Source of the DNA: Takakia lepidozioides
Lineage: Eukaryota; Streptophyta; Takakiopsida; Takakiales; Takakiaceae
Assembly (NCBI GenBank): GCA_030704615.1
Contig: CM060731.1
Location: 70,104,756-70,164,755 of the forward strand
Reading direction: 5' to 3'
Length of the DNA stretch: 60,000 nucleotides
The notes under the pieces: generated by a model
Databases searched by the model: none
What the model was told of the DNA's origin: nothing
Seen by the model: the letters and a program-made list of their open reading frames with translations, nothing else
Shown: in pieces, positions 31,735 through 41,599 of the stretch
Position numbering within the stretch: position 1 is the stretch's first letter
Layout of the letters: the number at the start of each line of letters is the position of its first letter
Made by a program: the position numbers and the translations under genes

Positions 31735-33810
31735 TGCTAATTCACCTCCTCAATCTGAAATCAAGGAGTATTTGGCTGTCGTGCCCTCTCACCCTGTATG
31801 GTATTGCCTCAGAGCTCTCTCCCTTGGGCACATATTGAAAATGCAAATCTGAGAGACTGTCTTTCCAATGCTTTGCATTGCCAATTACAGAATGCAAAAA
31901 AGGTGGGGTTCTTCCGAATGAATATTATCTGATGCAGGAGAGGTACCAACTGCGAATTCAAGTCTCACAATCTCCCTGAATGCTGGGCTGCAGCTAATTC
32001 CTGGATGTCTCCGATTGATCTTGATAACTGGTGACACAGGAAAAATCAGAGTTCTATAGTGAAGGCCCATCTCAACTTCAAGCTGCTTCGCCGCAAAAAA
32101 TAGACAGTTTTTTAGTTAGGCCTTGGAGATTCTAGTCAGCTGGCTGTATTCTCTTAGTGCTTTAGCTCTTGGCCGAGTCTTTGCAGTATTCTCCTCTCTC
32201 CCCTCTGTAGGGTTTCCAGTTAGATTCACTTTGGTTTCCTTGCTGGTCTCCCCGCAGGTTTGTTTTTTTCGAGTTTCATGGCTAGTTAACGTTGTGAGGA
32301 ACAGAAAGATTCTTCCAGCTCTCAGTTAGCCCTATCTATTAACAGGGTTAGAACATAATTGGAGAAGGGGACTAGCTCAAGGGAGATGCTTACCATATGT
32401 GGGTGGTGTCTCGCATGACGAGAGTAGTTCAGCACTGAGAGGGTGAGGTGTAGGTCAGGCTCCACATGGCCGTGAGAGCTACTGTCCTCGTCCCCATGCC
32501 CAATAGCATGCTCATTGCCAATATACTGCAGAGAGGTTGCTTAGACTTTGATTATCCGCTTTACTAGCACCAAACCTGTACCACAACATTTGCATAGTAT
32601 GGCTGATCACCCACTGGTTTAAAAGTGTTTGGATGGGAATTCACAGACAGTCCATTTCTTTTCAAATTCTTGCCTCCCTTGCAAGGATGTCATCACATTA
32701 AAAAACAACAACCACTTGCACTGTGGGCTGAGCCCAGTTGGTCTCCACATACCCTCTGCAAACTGTGATTTAGCACCCCCCTGCGCAAACTACAAAGTAT
32801 TAGTGCTGCCATCCTATGCACAGCCTTCCCCCTGGTCATGAATCCACATGACTACCCCAGGAATGGCACTAAACAATCACAGTACTGACACCTTAACCTT
32901 CTCTAAGATGGAGACTGAAGGAAGCGTGCCTTGAAGCGTTGCAAATTGCACATCGAGACTGTGCCACTGCCACAGACAAGAACAGCTAAGGTCAAAAACC
33001 AAACGATTCCATGTATTTGCAACTAAGGGATTCCTATCTTAACAGACTTCTATGCATTCACTTTCATAAACACACACTAAAGCAAAGCCGTCAAATGCGA
33101 CTGGAGAGTTGCTGCAAAATACCCTGCAACAAATTGATTCAAGAGATGTCTGCAGCCATGGGTCTCCTGGATGCCATGTTACCTTCTTTCTTTCTCGGTA
33201 CTTCCTTTTGCCTCCTAGACGTCCACTGGGCCACCTGTTGGCATAGTGATATACTTTTCTTCTGAGTCGGCATCTACCTGAATGCCAACCCTTATGTCAA
33301 CACTCAATCTCTTGTAAACAGGTAGCTGTTGGCTGTGCACAATCAGTATGGCGAATGTCAGTCACAGAGATACACTCGTGGGATAGCATTTGTACCCTAT
33401 GGGGTGGGGTGAAGGGTAGATCATGCAAACAGTTACAGAGATTGGTCACCAAGGACACCTCCAGGGTGTAACACACACTTAATAGGCCAGGGTAGTACGT
33501 AGGAACACACGATGTGAGACCTGCCCTGTGCAACCCCACCCTCACCACTCCCTTACCGTTCTTTTACTTATATTTACCTATGAAGCTCTACACAATGAAC
33601 AAAGCTTGCTGAATAGTCGACCCAGATGCCCAATTGTAGAAATGCAACCACTCAATGGCAATGCAGGAGAATCACTGCAGTTATTTATTCTCAATGTACT
33701 CACCATTCTTTCAAACATGCGACTTCTTTCAATCTCTCCCTCACTCACCCCCGATGGGGGAAAGTAGCCGCAAGGTGAAGTGGCTCTTAATTACGCCGGC
33801 CTTGGCCAGA
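31735..33810. other. Spacer before the LINE cluster
   Basis: About 2 kb with only short open frames and no domain I recognise. Confidence 0.35.
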
Positions 33811-33811
33811 G

Positions 33812-33814
<3 letters not shown>

Positions 33815-33843
<29 letters not shown>
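33815..33843. repeat. (TC)n microsatellite at LINE 5' end
   Basis: About 14 TC units directly before the first bases of LINE copy A (AGGGTTTCATG). Confidence 0.9.
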
Positions 33844-33844
<1 letters not shown>

Positions 33845-36800
33845 GGGTTTCATGTGTAGTTTTTGGGGTGAATCCCAGGATGGACGATGTGTCCTTTAAA
33901 ACTACATGCTCTACCTTAGGCTTGGATTTCATGGCTAATGGTACCATCTCGAGACTTGATAACAGGGGTACGTTGAAGGTTGCAATGACCAAAAGTGCTT
34001 CTAATAGAGTCCCGCATCAATTCAATCTCAAAGAAGTTCGTCCCTTGACTGGCTGGAGAGCGGTCTTAGACATTGGTGATTCAATGGGGCGCTCTAAGAC
34101 AACCAAGGGCAACAACTTCAACTTGAGAGTTTCTAATCGGTTTGATGCTCTGGATGAGGTTGAATCCAAACAGCCAGAAGGACAAGATGCCCCTAAGTGT
34201 ACGGAACCTGAACGTCCTGAATCTGAAGGATTTGGTACTCTGAATGGTTTACCAATCCTCAAGGTTTACACAAGACAAACAAATTCTATACATGGGGTAA
34301 TTGTCCCCAAGCCGTCAGATGGACAATCTGTCCCTAAGTGTGCAGAGCCTGAACGTCGTGTAACTGAAGGATTTGGTACTCTAAATGGTTTACCAATCCT
34401 CAAAGTCTACACAAGACGAGCAAAATCTATACACGGGGTAATTGTCCCCAAGCAGTCTGACGGACAATCTGCCCCTATGTGTGCGGAGCCTGTGCGTCGT
34501 GTAACTGAAAGATTTGGTACCCTGAATGGTTTACCAATTCTCAAAGTTTACACAAGACGAGCAAAATCTACACACGGGGTAACTGTCCCCCCTTTGCAGA
34601 ACGGTTGGCCGTCCAGGAGCAATCACAAGCTACCTAGACGACAAACAATTCACACGCAAAGGGCTGGCTTGCGGCTGGCCACTTTCAACTTCTCAGGGTT
34701 GACCAACCAAAGGAAACAACTTGAAGTGGGACAAGTTCTTCGGACTAATGATATTCATATCTGTGCTGGGCAAGAAACATGGGAAACGTCGGATAAACTG
34801 GTTGGAGATGTCATTGGTTATAAATGGGCAGGTAAGATGTGTACTCTCAAGGCAGCCTCTGCCAAACGCGGTCAAAAAGGGGTCGGATTCTTTGTCCGTG
34901 ATTTCTTGTTTGACAATTGTGAAATTATCAACAAGGGTTTGAGGTATGAGCATAGTATCTGGCTAAAACTGAATTTGAAGTGCGGCATGAGTACAAAGGA
35001 CCTCTTTGTTGGTTGTGTTTACATGCCCACAGAGGGGACCCTTAGTGCTGACGCAGACAAGGCCTTCGAAGATGTAAAGCTGGACTGTGCTTCGTTCCTT
35101 GCCAAAGGTCAGGTGGTACTATTGGGGGACTTCAATGCCCGGGTGGGCAAAGGGATCCATCAGGACGATATCATTGGACCTTTTGGTGAGGACGAGCTGA
35201 ATTCTAATGGCAGACGGTTAATTAACTGTCTAGAAGAGCTTCAGCTTTTGACCTTGAATAACAGGACAAGAGGTGACCAAGTGCAGTGGACTCGTGAGAA
35301 ACCCCAAACTGGGGAACGTTCCATTGTGGACTATATCATAATGGACAAAATTTTGTTCCCCCAGTGTGCCAATGTGTTGATCGACAGAACTGATATTGGT
35401 ACCTCTGATCACTTCCTGGTTTGGACTGAGATCAAAAGGTGTTTTCCCACCACGAAGAGATCTGTGAAACGTTCGATTCGGAAGTGGCGCATAGAAAAAT
35501 TCCACAATGAGGAGGTCAAGGTTGAGTACGTCCAGGCCTTGCAAGAGGCTCTCCCTCATTTTGTCCAATCGCTCCAAGAACTTCAGTCGCGCTCTGTTAA
35601 CGCAAGAAATGAAGTCGAAAGAGCAGTGGACTCTTGGGAGAGTTTCGTTTCCTCCGTGGCTGACAAGATCATTGGGAGGAAACTAATTGTCTGCGGTAGA
35701 GCAGTTAATTGGAGGACTAATGAGATTCAACTCAAGATAGCTGAGAGACGAGCCCTCTATAAAGAGTGCTGCAATTTGGAAACCAACAGAGAATTGTGGG
35801 CGAGGTACTACCAGCTCCGTAAAGATATCAATCAGCTTGTTAGGTCTCAGAAGAAATTATACTGGGACAAGTTATACAGTGAAATAAACTCAAACCACCA
35901 TGGTGGTAATGACAAGAAATTCTGGTTGGCCCTTCAACGTTTGTACAAGCCGAAAAACGGTCAGCAAGTACAAGCGCTGAAGACTACTAAAGGTGCAGTG
36001 GTGACTTCATCAATTGACATTGTCAAAACCTTTGAAACTCACTACAGTATCCTTGGCAGAACTTCTAGGTCTAACAGTGAGGGGTCTTCTGCTGAATGGA
36101 GGGACACAGTTGGAAAAACTGTTCCTATGATTCAAAACAGCCCTGATGAACTGGAGTATATTTCAATGGCTTATAATGCTCCCATTAGTTCTTCTGAGAT
36201 TGTGGAAGCAATTGAACATTTAAATGGATATAAAGCTGGTGGACCTGATGGTATTGTCAACGAGCTATCAAGCACGGTGGCGATCCCATGATAGAGGCCC
36301 TAGTTTTCCTCTTTAACCTTATCTGGAAGACTGAAATGATCCCCTTTCACTGGCGACAGGGGGTCATTGTCAATCTATACAAGAAGGGTGACAGAGAAGA
36401 ACCGGGGAACTACTGTGGCATCACGCTCCTCAATGCTGTTGGCAAGACATTCTGCAGAGTTATAAGTACTCGTCTCGAGGTTGATCTGGAGTCTAGAGGT
36501 TGTTTCCACGAAGGCCAAGCTGGCTTTCGGCGAAACAGGGGCTGTGTGGATCATATCTTACTCTCTCCCCTCTGCTCTTCAATGTTTTCATCAATCAACT
36601 CCTCGAGGATGTGGAAAGTGAGGGATTTGAGTTAAGGGTGGGTGATACCACCATACCAGCCCTTATGTTTGCGGATGACTTCGCAGGCATAGGGGAGACT
36701 CCAACCAATCTCCAGGAGTTGATTGATTGCGCGAAGAGATACTTTGATCTTTGGGGGCTAGAGGCTAATGTCAGCAAATGTGCAGTGGTAGCATTCAACG

Positions 36801-38031
36801 ACAGAGGAGAGGGAGGAAGTGATCTTAAGTGGCAGTGGGGTAGCCAAGAGATCCCGGTCCTCCCTTCCTACACTTACCTGGGCGTTGAGTTCTCCTCCAA
36901 TTGTAATTGGGATGCACATATCCGGAAAGTTGTTCAAACTGGCAAGGGCAAAGCTCTGGGGCTCACTAAATTTTTCCACTGCAGAGGGGTCAACTCTGAG
37001 GTTAAGAAAACCATGCTTTGTCGCGTTATTAGACCTGCCTTGGAGTACGGATCTGCTATATGGGTTGATAACTCCAACCAAGCTAAGTCTCTAGAATCCA
37101 TTCAAGTGGGGGTGCTTAAGGAGTGTATGTCAGCATGCTCCAAAACAGCCAATGTGGCTGTTCGGGGTGAGTTTGGCATTCCGTCCCTAAGCTCCCGACG
37201 AGATGAATTCAAGGTCAGATGGTGGGGTCAGCTGCAACATATGCCCAACACCAGATATCCTAAGTTAATCGACTCTATATCTTGGAAACAGGACCGCCCT
37301 GTCAAACAGGCTAAGTCCTGGCAGAAGAGAGTAGAAGAGATTCTCAAGGACCTGGACCTGGATCCGCAAGTCTTGACCCTGCTGGATAAATCTGACTTAG
37401 AGGCTGTCGTGTCCTCAGCCATGTCTGTTGCCATGAGATTGTCTGATGAAAATGAAGTTAGGCAGAAAACTTCCCTGAACTTGTTTCCAGTCTGTGACAT
37501 GGGGGAGGACATCTTGGATGACCTCAAGGGTCTACCCACTCTCGGCACTAGACTGAAATTTAAACTCAGGGCAGGAAGCCTACCTTTGAACAGCAAACAG
37601 AAGCAGAGAGGAAAGGGAGAGTGCAATTGCCCGTTGTGTGGGCAATCTGAAGACAGTATTCAATCTCTGATACACTGTCCGGGGTTCTCTCACCAAAGAG
37701 ACGCTCTCTTCAAATCTATTAAGGGAATTGTGCCTGTACCCCTGTTTACCAACTTTGAAAGTCTCGAGGCTGAGCCAAAAGCCCAGGCCCTCCTGAGGCC
37801 TAGTTTTTGGGCAAATCACACACAGCAGATTGATGCTTGTGAGAAGGGATTTCTAGAGGATATCTGGGAAACCCGGATTAATTCTTTATATGGAGGTAAG
37901 TCTTCCTACCAACGTCAGCCCCTGACAGAGGTAGTCTGTCCCTTTTGTTCCCGCTCAAACTGGGCGCGGGGTCAATGGCCACAAGGCTACGGCAAACAAC
38001 GTCTTATGAGTACAATCTCTCTCTCTCTCTC
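33844..38031 (+). mobile_element. LINE copy A (EEP-type non-LTR retrotransposon), longest copy
   Basis: It starts after a (TC)n run and ends at CTTATGAGTACAATCTCTC..., again a (TC)n run at 38016-38031. It holds an N-terminal repeat region, an EEP endonuclease, a reverse transcriptase and a zinc-binding tail (CPLCGQSEDSIQSLIHC). Compared with copy B it lacks 250 bp of the RT core: sequence equivalent to 38545-38794 is missing at 36564. It also carries the 1-nt frame break near 36270-36290 seen in copy B. Both make it non-autonomous. Confidence 0.92.
33880..36291 (+). CDS. LINE ORF, N-terminal repeats and EEP endonuclease
   Basis: The likely start is the ATG at 33880 (MDDVSFKT). Residues about 105-250 contain three tandem 47-residue repeats sharing FGTLNGLPILKVYTR (nt 34231, 34372, 34513; exact 141-nt period). 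The EEP (APE-like) endonuclease follows: GLRLATFNFSGL, CAGQETW, GCVYMP, LLGDFNARVG (catalytic D/N), and IGTSDHFLVWTEI (terminal SDH). The frame then enters the RT N-terminus (GYKAGGPDGIVNEL) and stops at 36291 through a 1-nt frame break; the RT continues in the next frame from 36288. Confidence 0.9.
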   Translation: MDDVSFKTTCSTLGLDFMANGTISRLDNRGTLKVAMTKSASNRVPHQFNLKEVRPLTGWRAVLDIGDSMGRSKTTKGNNFNLRVSNRFDALDEVESKQPEGQDAPKCTEPERPESEGFGTLNGLPILKVYTRQTNSIHGVIVPKPSDGQSVPKCAEPERRVTEGFGTLNGLPILKVYTRRAKSIHGVIVPKQSDGQSAPMCAEPVRRVTERFGTLNGLPILKVYTRRAKSTHGVTVPPLQNGWPSRSNHKLPRRQTIHTQRAGLRLATFNFSGLTNQRKQLEVGQVLRTNDIHICAGQETWETSDKLVGDVIGYKWAGKMCTLKAASAKRGQKGVGFFVRDFLFDNCEIINKGLRYEHSIWLKLNLKCGMSTKDLFVGCVYMPTEGTLSADADKAFEDVKLDCASFLAKGQVVLLGDFNARVGKGIHQDDIIGPFGEDELNSNGRRLINCLEELQLLTLNNRTRGDQVQWTREKPQTGERSIVDYIIMDKILFPQCANVLIDRTDIGTSDHFLVWTEIKRCFPTTKRSVKRSIRKWRIEKFHNEEVKVEYVQALQEALPHFVQSLQELQSRSVNARNEVERAVDSWESFVSSVADKIIGRKLIVCGRAVNWRTNEIQLKIAERRALYKECCNLETNRELWARYYQLRKDINQLVRSQKKLYWDKLYSEINSNHHGGNDKKFWLALQRLYKPKNGQQVQALKTTKGAVVTSSIDIVKTFETHYSILGRTSRSNSEGSSAEWRDTVGKTVPMIQNSPDELEYISMAYNAPISSSEIVEAIEHLNGYKAGGPDGIVNELSSTVAIP

Positions 38032-38044
38032 ACCTACCTTCTAG
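36288..38044 (+). pseudogene. LINE copy A reverse transcriptase, internally deleted
   Basis: The frame from 36288 reads PFHWRQGVIVNLYKKGDREE and GQAGFRRNRGCVDHI, then a 250-bp deletion at 36564 removes the RT palm start (FFLDVKKAYDTVW in copy B). The frame open to 38044 resumes with LLFNVFINQLLEDVE, the catalytic FADDFAG box, LGVEFSSNCNWDAHI, and the CPLCGQ...HCPGF zinc knuckle. No intact RT remains. Confidence 0.88.
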
Positions 38045-40259
38045 AACTTCTAGGTCTAACAGTGAGGGGTCTTCTGCTGAATGGAGGGACACAGTTGGAA
38101 AAACTGTTCCTATGATTCAAAACAGCCCTGATGAACTGGAGTATATTTCAATGGCTTATAATGCTCCCATTAGTTCTTCTGAGATTGTGGAAGCAATTGA
38201 ACATTTAAATGGATATAAAGCTGGTGGACCTGATGGTATTGTCAACGAGCTATCAAGCACGGTGGCGATCCCATGATAGAGGCCCTAGTTTTCCTCTTTA
38301 ACCTTATCTGGAAGACTGAAATGATCCCCTTTCACTGGCGACAGGGGGTCATTGTCAATCTATACAAGAAGGGTGACAGAGAAGAACCGGGGAACTACTG
38401 TGGCATCACGCTCCTCAATGCTGTTGGCAAGACATTCTGCAGAGTTATAAGTACTCGTCTCGAGGTTGATCTGGAGTCTAGAGGTTGTTTCCACGAAGGC
38501 CAAGCTGGCTTTCGGCGAAACAGGGGCTGTGTGGATCATATCTTCACTCTAAGCCAGATTATCCAGGGAAGGAAAAAAGAAGGGAAACCCACTTATGTCT
38601 TTTTCCTGGATGTCAAAAAGGCTTATGACACAGTGTGGAGAGAGGGCCTATGGTTCCGCCTCTGGTCTTGTGGGATCAAGGGAAAGATGTGGAGAGTTGT
38701 CCACAACTTGTATGCTCACACCAAAAGCTTTGTCACTGTTAACGGACAGAAGTCCAACTTCTTTGACATAGACCAAGGTGTAGCTCAAGGATGTACTCTC
38801 TCCCCTCTGCTCTTCAATGTTTTCATCAATCAACTCCTCGAGGATGTGGAAAGTGAGGGATTTGAGTTAAGGGTGGGTGATACCACCATACCAGCCCTTG
38901 TGTTTGCGGATGACTTCGCAGGCATAGGGGAGACTCCAACCAATCTCCAGGAGTTGATTGAGCGCGAAGAGATACTTTGATCTTTGGGGGCTAGAGGCTA
39001 ATGTCAGCAAATGTGCAGTGGTAGCATTCAACGACAGAGGAGAGGGAGGAAGTGATCTTAAGTGGCAGTGGGGTAGCCAAGAGATCCCGGTCCTCCCTTC
39101 CTACACTTACCTGGGCGTTGAGTTCTCCTCCAATTGTAATTGGGATGCACATATCCGGAAAGTTGTTCAAACTGGCAAGGGCAAAGCTCTGGGGCTCACT
39201 AAATTTTTCCACTGCAGAGGGGTCAACTCTGAGGTTAAGAAAACCATGCTTTGTCGCGTTATTAGACCTGCCTTGGAGTACGGATCTGCTATATGGGTTG
39301 ATAACTCCAACCAAGCTAAGTCTCTAGAATCCATTCAAGTGGGGGTGCTTAAGGAGTGTATGTCAGCATGCTCCAAAACAGCCAATGTGGCTGTTCGGGG
39401 TGAGTTTGGCATTCCGTCCCTAAGCTCCCGACGAGATGAATTCAAGGTCAGATGGTGGGGTCAGCTGCAACATATGCCCAACACCAGATATCCTAAGTTA
39501 ATCGACTCTATATCTTGGCAACAGGACCGCCCTGTCAAACAGGCTAAGTCCTGGCAGAAGAGAGTAGAAGAGATTCTCAAGGACCTGGACCTGGATCCGC
39601 AAGTCTTGACCCTGCTGGATAAATCTGACTTAGAGGCTGTCGTGTCCTCAGCCATGTCTGTTGCCATGAGATTGTCTGATGAAAATGAAGTTAGGCAGAA
39701 AACTTCCCTGAACTTGTTTCCAGTCTGTGACATGGGGGAGGACATCTTGGATGACCTCAAGGGTCTACCCACTCTCGGCACTAGACTGAAATTTAAACTC
39801 AGGGCAGGAAGCCTACCTTTGAACAGCAAACAGAAGCAGAGAGGAAAGGGAGAGTGCAATTGCCCGTTGTGTGGGCAATCTGAAGACAGTATTCAATCTC
39901 TGATACACTGTCCGGGGTTCTCTCACCAAAGAGACGCTCTCTTCAAATCTATTAAGGGAATTGTGCCTGTACCCCTGTTTACCAACTTTGAAAGTCTCGA
40001 GGCTGAGCCAAAAGCCCAGGCCCTCCTGAGGCCTAGTTTTTGGGCAAATCACACACAGCAGATTGATGCTTGTGTGAAGGGATTTCTAGAGGATATTTGG
40101 AAACCCCGGATTAATTCTTTATATGGAGGTAAGTCTTACTACCAACGTCAGCCCCTGACAGAGGTAGGTTCTGTCCCTTTTGTTCCCGCTCAAACTGGGC
40201 GCGGGGTCAATGGCCACAAGGCTACGGCAAACAACGTCTTATGAGTACAATCTCTCACC
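38039..40259 (+). mobile_element. LINE copy B, 5'-truncated, head-to-tail behind copy A
   Basis: It starts at sequence equal to 36057 of copy A and runs to its own 3' end (GTCTTATGAGTACAATCTCTC, 40252). It is nearly identical to A where they overlap, keeps the 250-bp RT core that A lacks, and shares A's frame break upstream of MIEALVFLF. Confidence 0.92.
38273..40244 (+). pseudogene. LINE copy B reverse transcriptase and zinc tail
   Basis: The frame from 38273 to 38980 holds most RT motifs: VNLYKKGDREEPGNY, GQAGFRRNRG, FFLDVKKAYDTVW, QGVAQGCTLSPLLFN, FADDFAGIG. A 2-bp loss relative to A near 38960 shifts the frame; the rest (38958-40244) encodes the thumb and the CPLCGQ zinc-binding tail. 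Since the RT lies after a frame break and is split again, it is inactive. Confidence 0.88.
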
Positions 40260-41053
40260 TACCTTTGAACAGCAAGCAGAAGCAGAGAGGAAAGGGAGAG
40301 TGCAATTGCCCGTTGTGTGGGCAATCTGAAGACAGTATTCATTTTCTGATATACTGTCCGGGGTTCTCTCACCAAAGAGACGCTCTCTTCAACTCTATCA
40401 AGGGAATTGTGCCTGTACCCCTATTTAGCAACTTTGAAAGTCTCGAGGCTGAGCCAAAAGCCCAGGCCCTCCTGAGGCCTAGTTTTTGGGCAAGTCACAC
40501 ACAGCAGATTGATGCTTGTGTGAAGGGATTTCTAGAGGATATCTTGCATATGTTACGATTTTTCGCAATGTCGGAAAGGGCTGCCTTGTTTGTAGAACAT
40601 GTATACACAGTTCTTAAATCTGGACAAGCAGGCGATGTCTCGTTATGAAAGGTATTTTTTTTTTTTTCATCGGGTTTGGTTTACGAGCCTCTAAAATTGT
40701 GTGCTTCGACGCACACCACTTCTGCCCCCACCCCCAACATTGCCCCGGACAAATAAATAAATTTAAAAAAAAGAAAAAAAAAGTTTTTTTTTTCGTTCGC
40801 GGGCCTACCAAACATGGACAAGTGTCAGTATGAAAGCTTATTTTATTTTTTCATGGCCTCTACAGAAGCATTGCGTAATGATGACCATTTGTTTTTTTTT
40901 CCACTTCTTCATACCCGGATTAATTCTATATATGAAGGTAAGTCTTACTACCAGCGTCAGCCCCTGACAGAGGTAGGTTCTGTCCCTTTTGTTCCCACTC
41001 AAACTGGGCGCGGGGTCAATGGCCACAAGGCTACGGCAAACAACATCTTATGA
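40260..41053 (+). mobile_element. LINE copy C, short 3' fragment split by an insertion
   Basis: It begins at CTACCTTTGAACAGC (equal to 39808 of B), runs to GAGGATATCT (about 40544), is interrupted by foreign sequence to about 40914, and resumes at CCCGGATTAATTC to the family 3' end at about 41053. Confidence 0.88.
40545..40914. mobile_element. Insertion inside LINE copy C
   Basis: About 370 bp absent from copies A and B, replacing about six bases there. It contains a T13 run (40656-40668), AAATAAATAAATT, an A-rich run (40766-40782) and a T10 run. It may be a small retroelement or a filler from repair; no target duplication is obvious. Confidence 0.55.
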
Positions 41054-41055
41054 GT

Positions 41056-41570
41056 ACGTCGTGATCGATGCCAGAAGATTTAATATAAGATGGCCTAACC
41101 CAACCTCTGCAGCATCACACACCAAAAAGGCATGTATGAGAAGATGCATTACCAGGGGCTTCCTATAGTGTGTCATAGCAAACCAGTACTGAATGTCCAG
41201 AACCCTGGTCCATGGTTCACCTGCAGCATAGCAACAGGCCTGATTAACTGAACTGATCCACATAACTACGTCGCGGTATTTTTCTTGTGCCCAGTTCCTT
41301 TTCCATTGACAGTGAAGGGATGAAAATTTGGGAAAGAAGCAGCATGAGGCAGGGACAGGCAGTATTGGGAAACGAAAGAATAGTGAATATGAGCTAAAGT
41401 AGCAGACCTATCGGTGGTCGCACATAATTGCAGGCATCTCGCAACTTCAAGCTGAGTTTTCGTCCCTCTTGATGGGCAGATCTAACAGTTGGCAACATGC
41501 CATGGAGGAAGTGCCCTCAAATTTCATCATAGCCAACATTCCTAGGGAATGAACGAAGCAGTTGATAGGT
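41056..41570. other. Spacer
   Basis: Between the LINE cluster and the DYW relic. No gene seen. Confidence 0.35.
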
Positions 41571-41599
41571 TCAATGACTAAAGGCAAGACACGACACCT

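Noticed and set aside
36758-37626. Minus-strand ORFs opposite the LINE RT
   Set aside because: They recur identically in copies A and B only because the sense strand is duplicated; no domain is seen.
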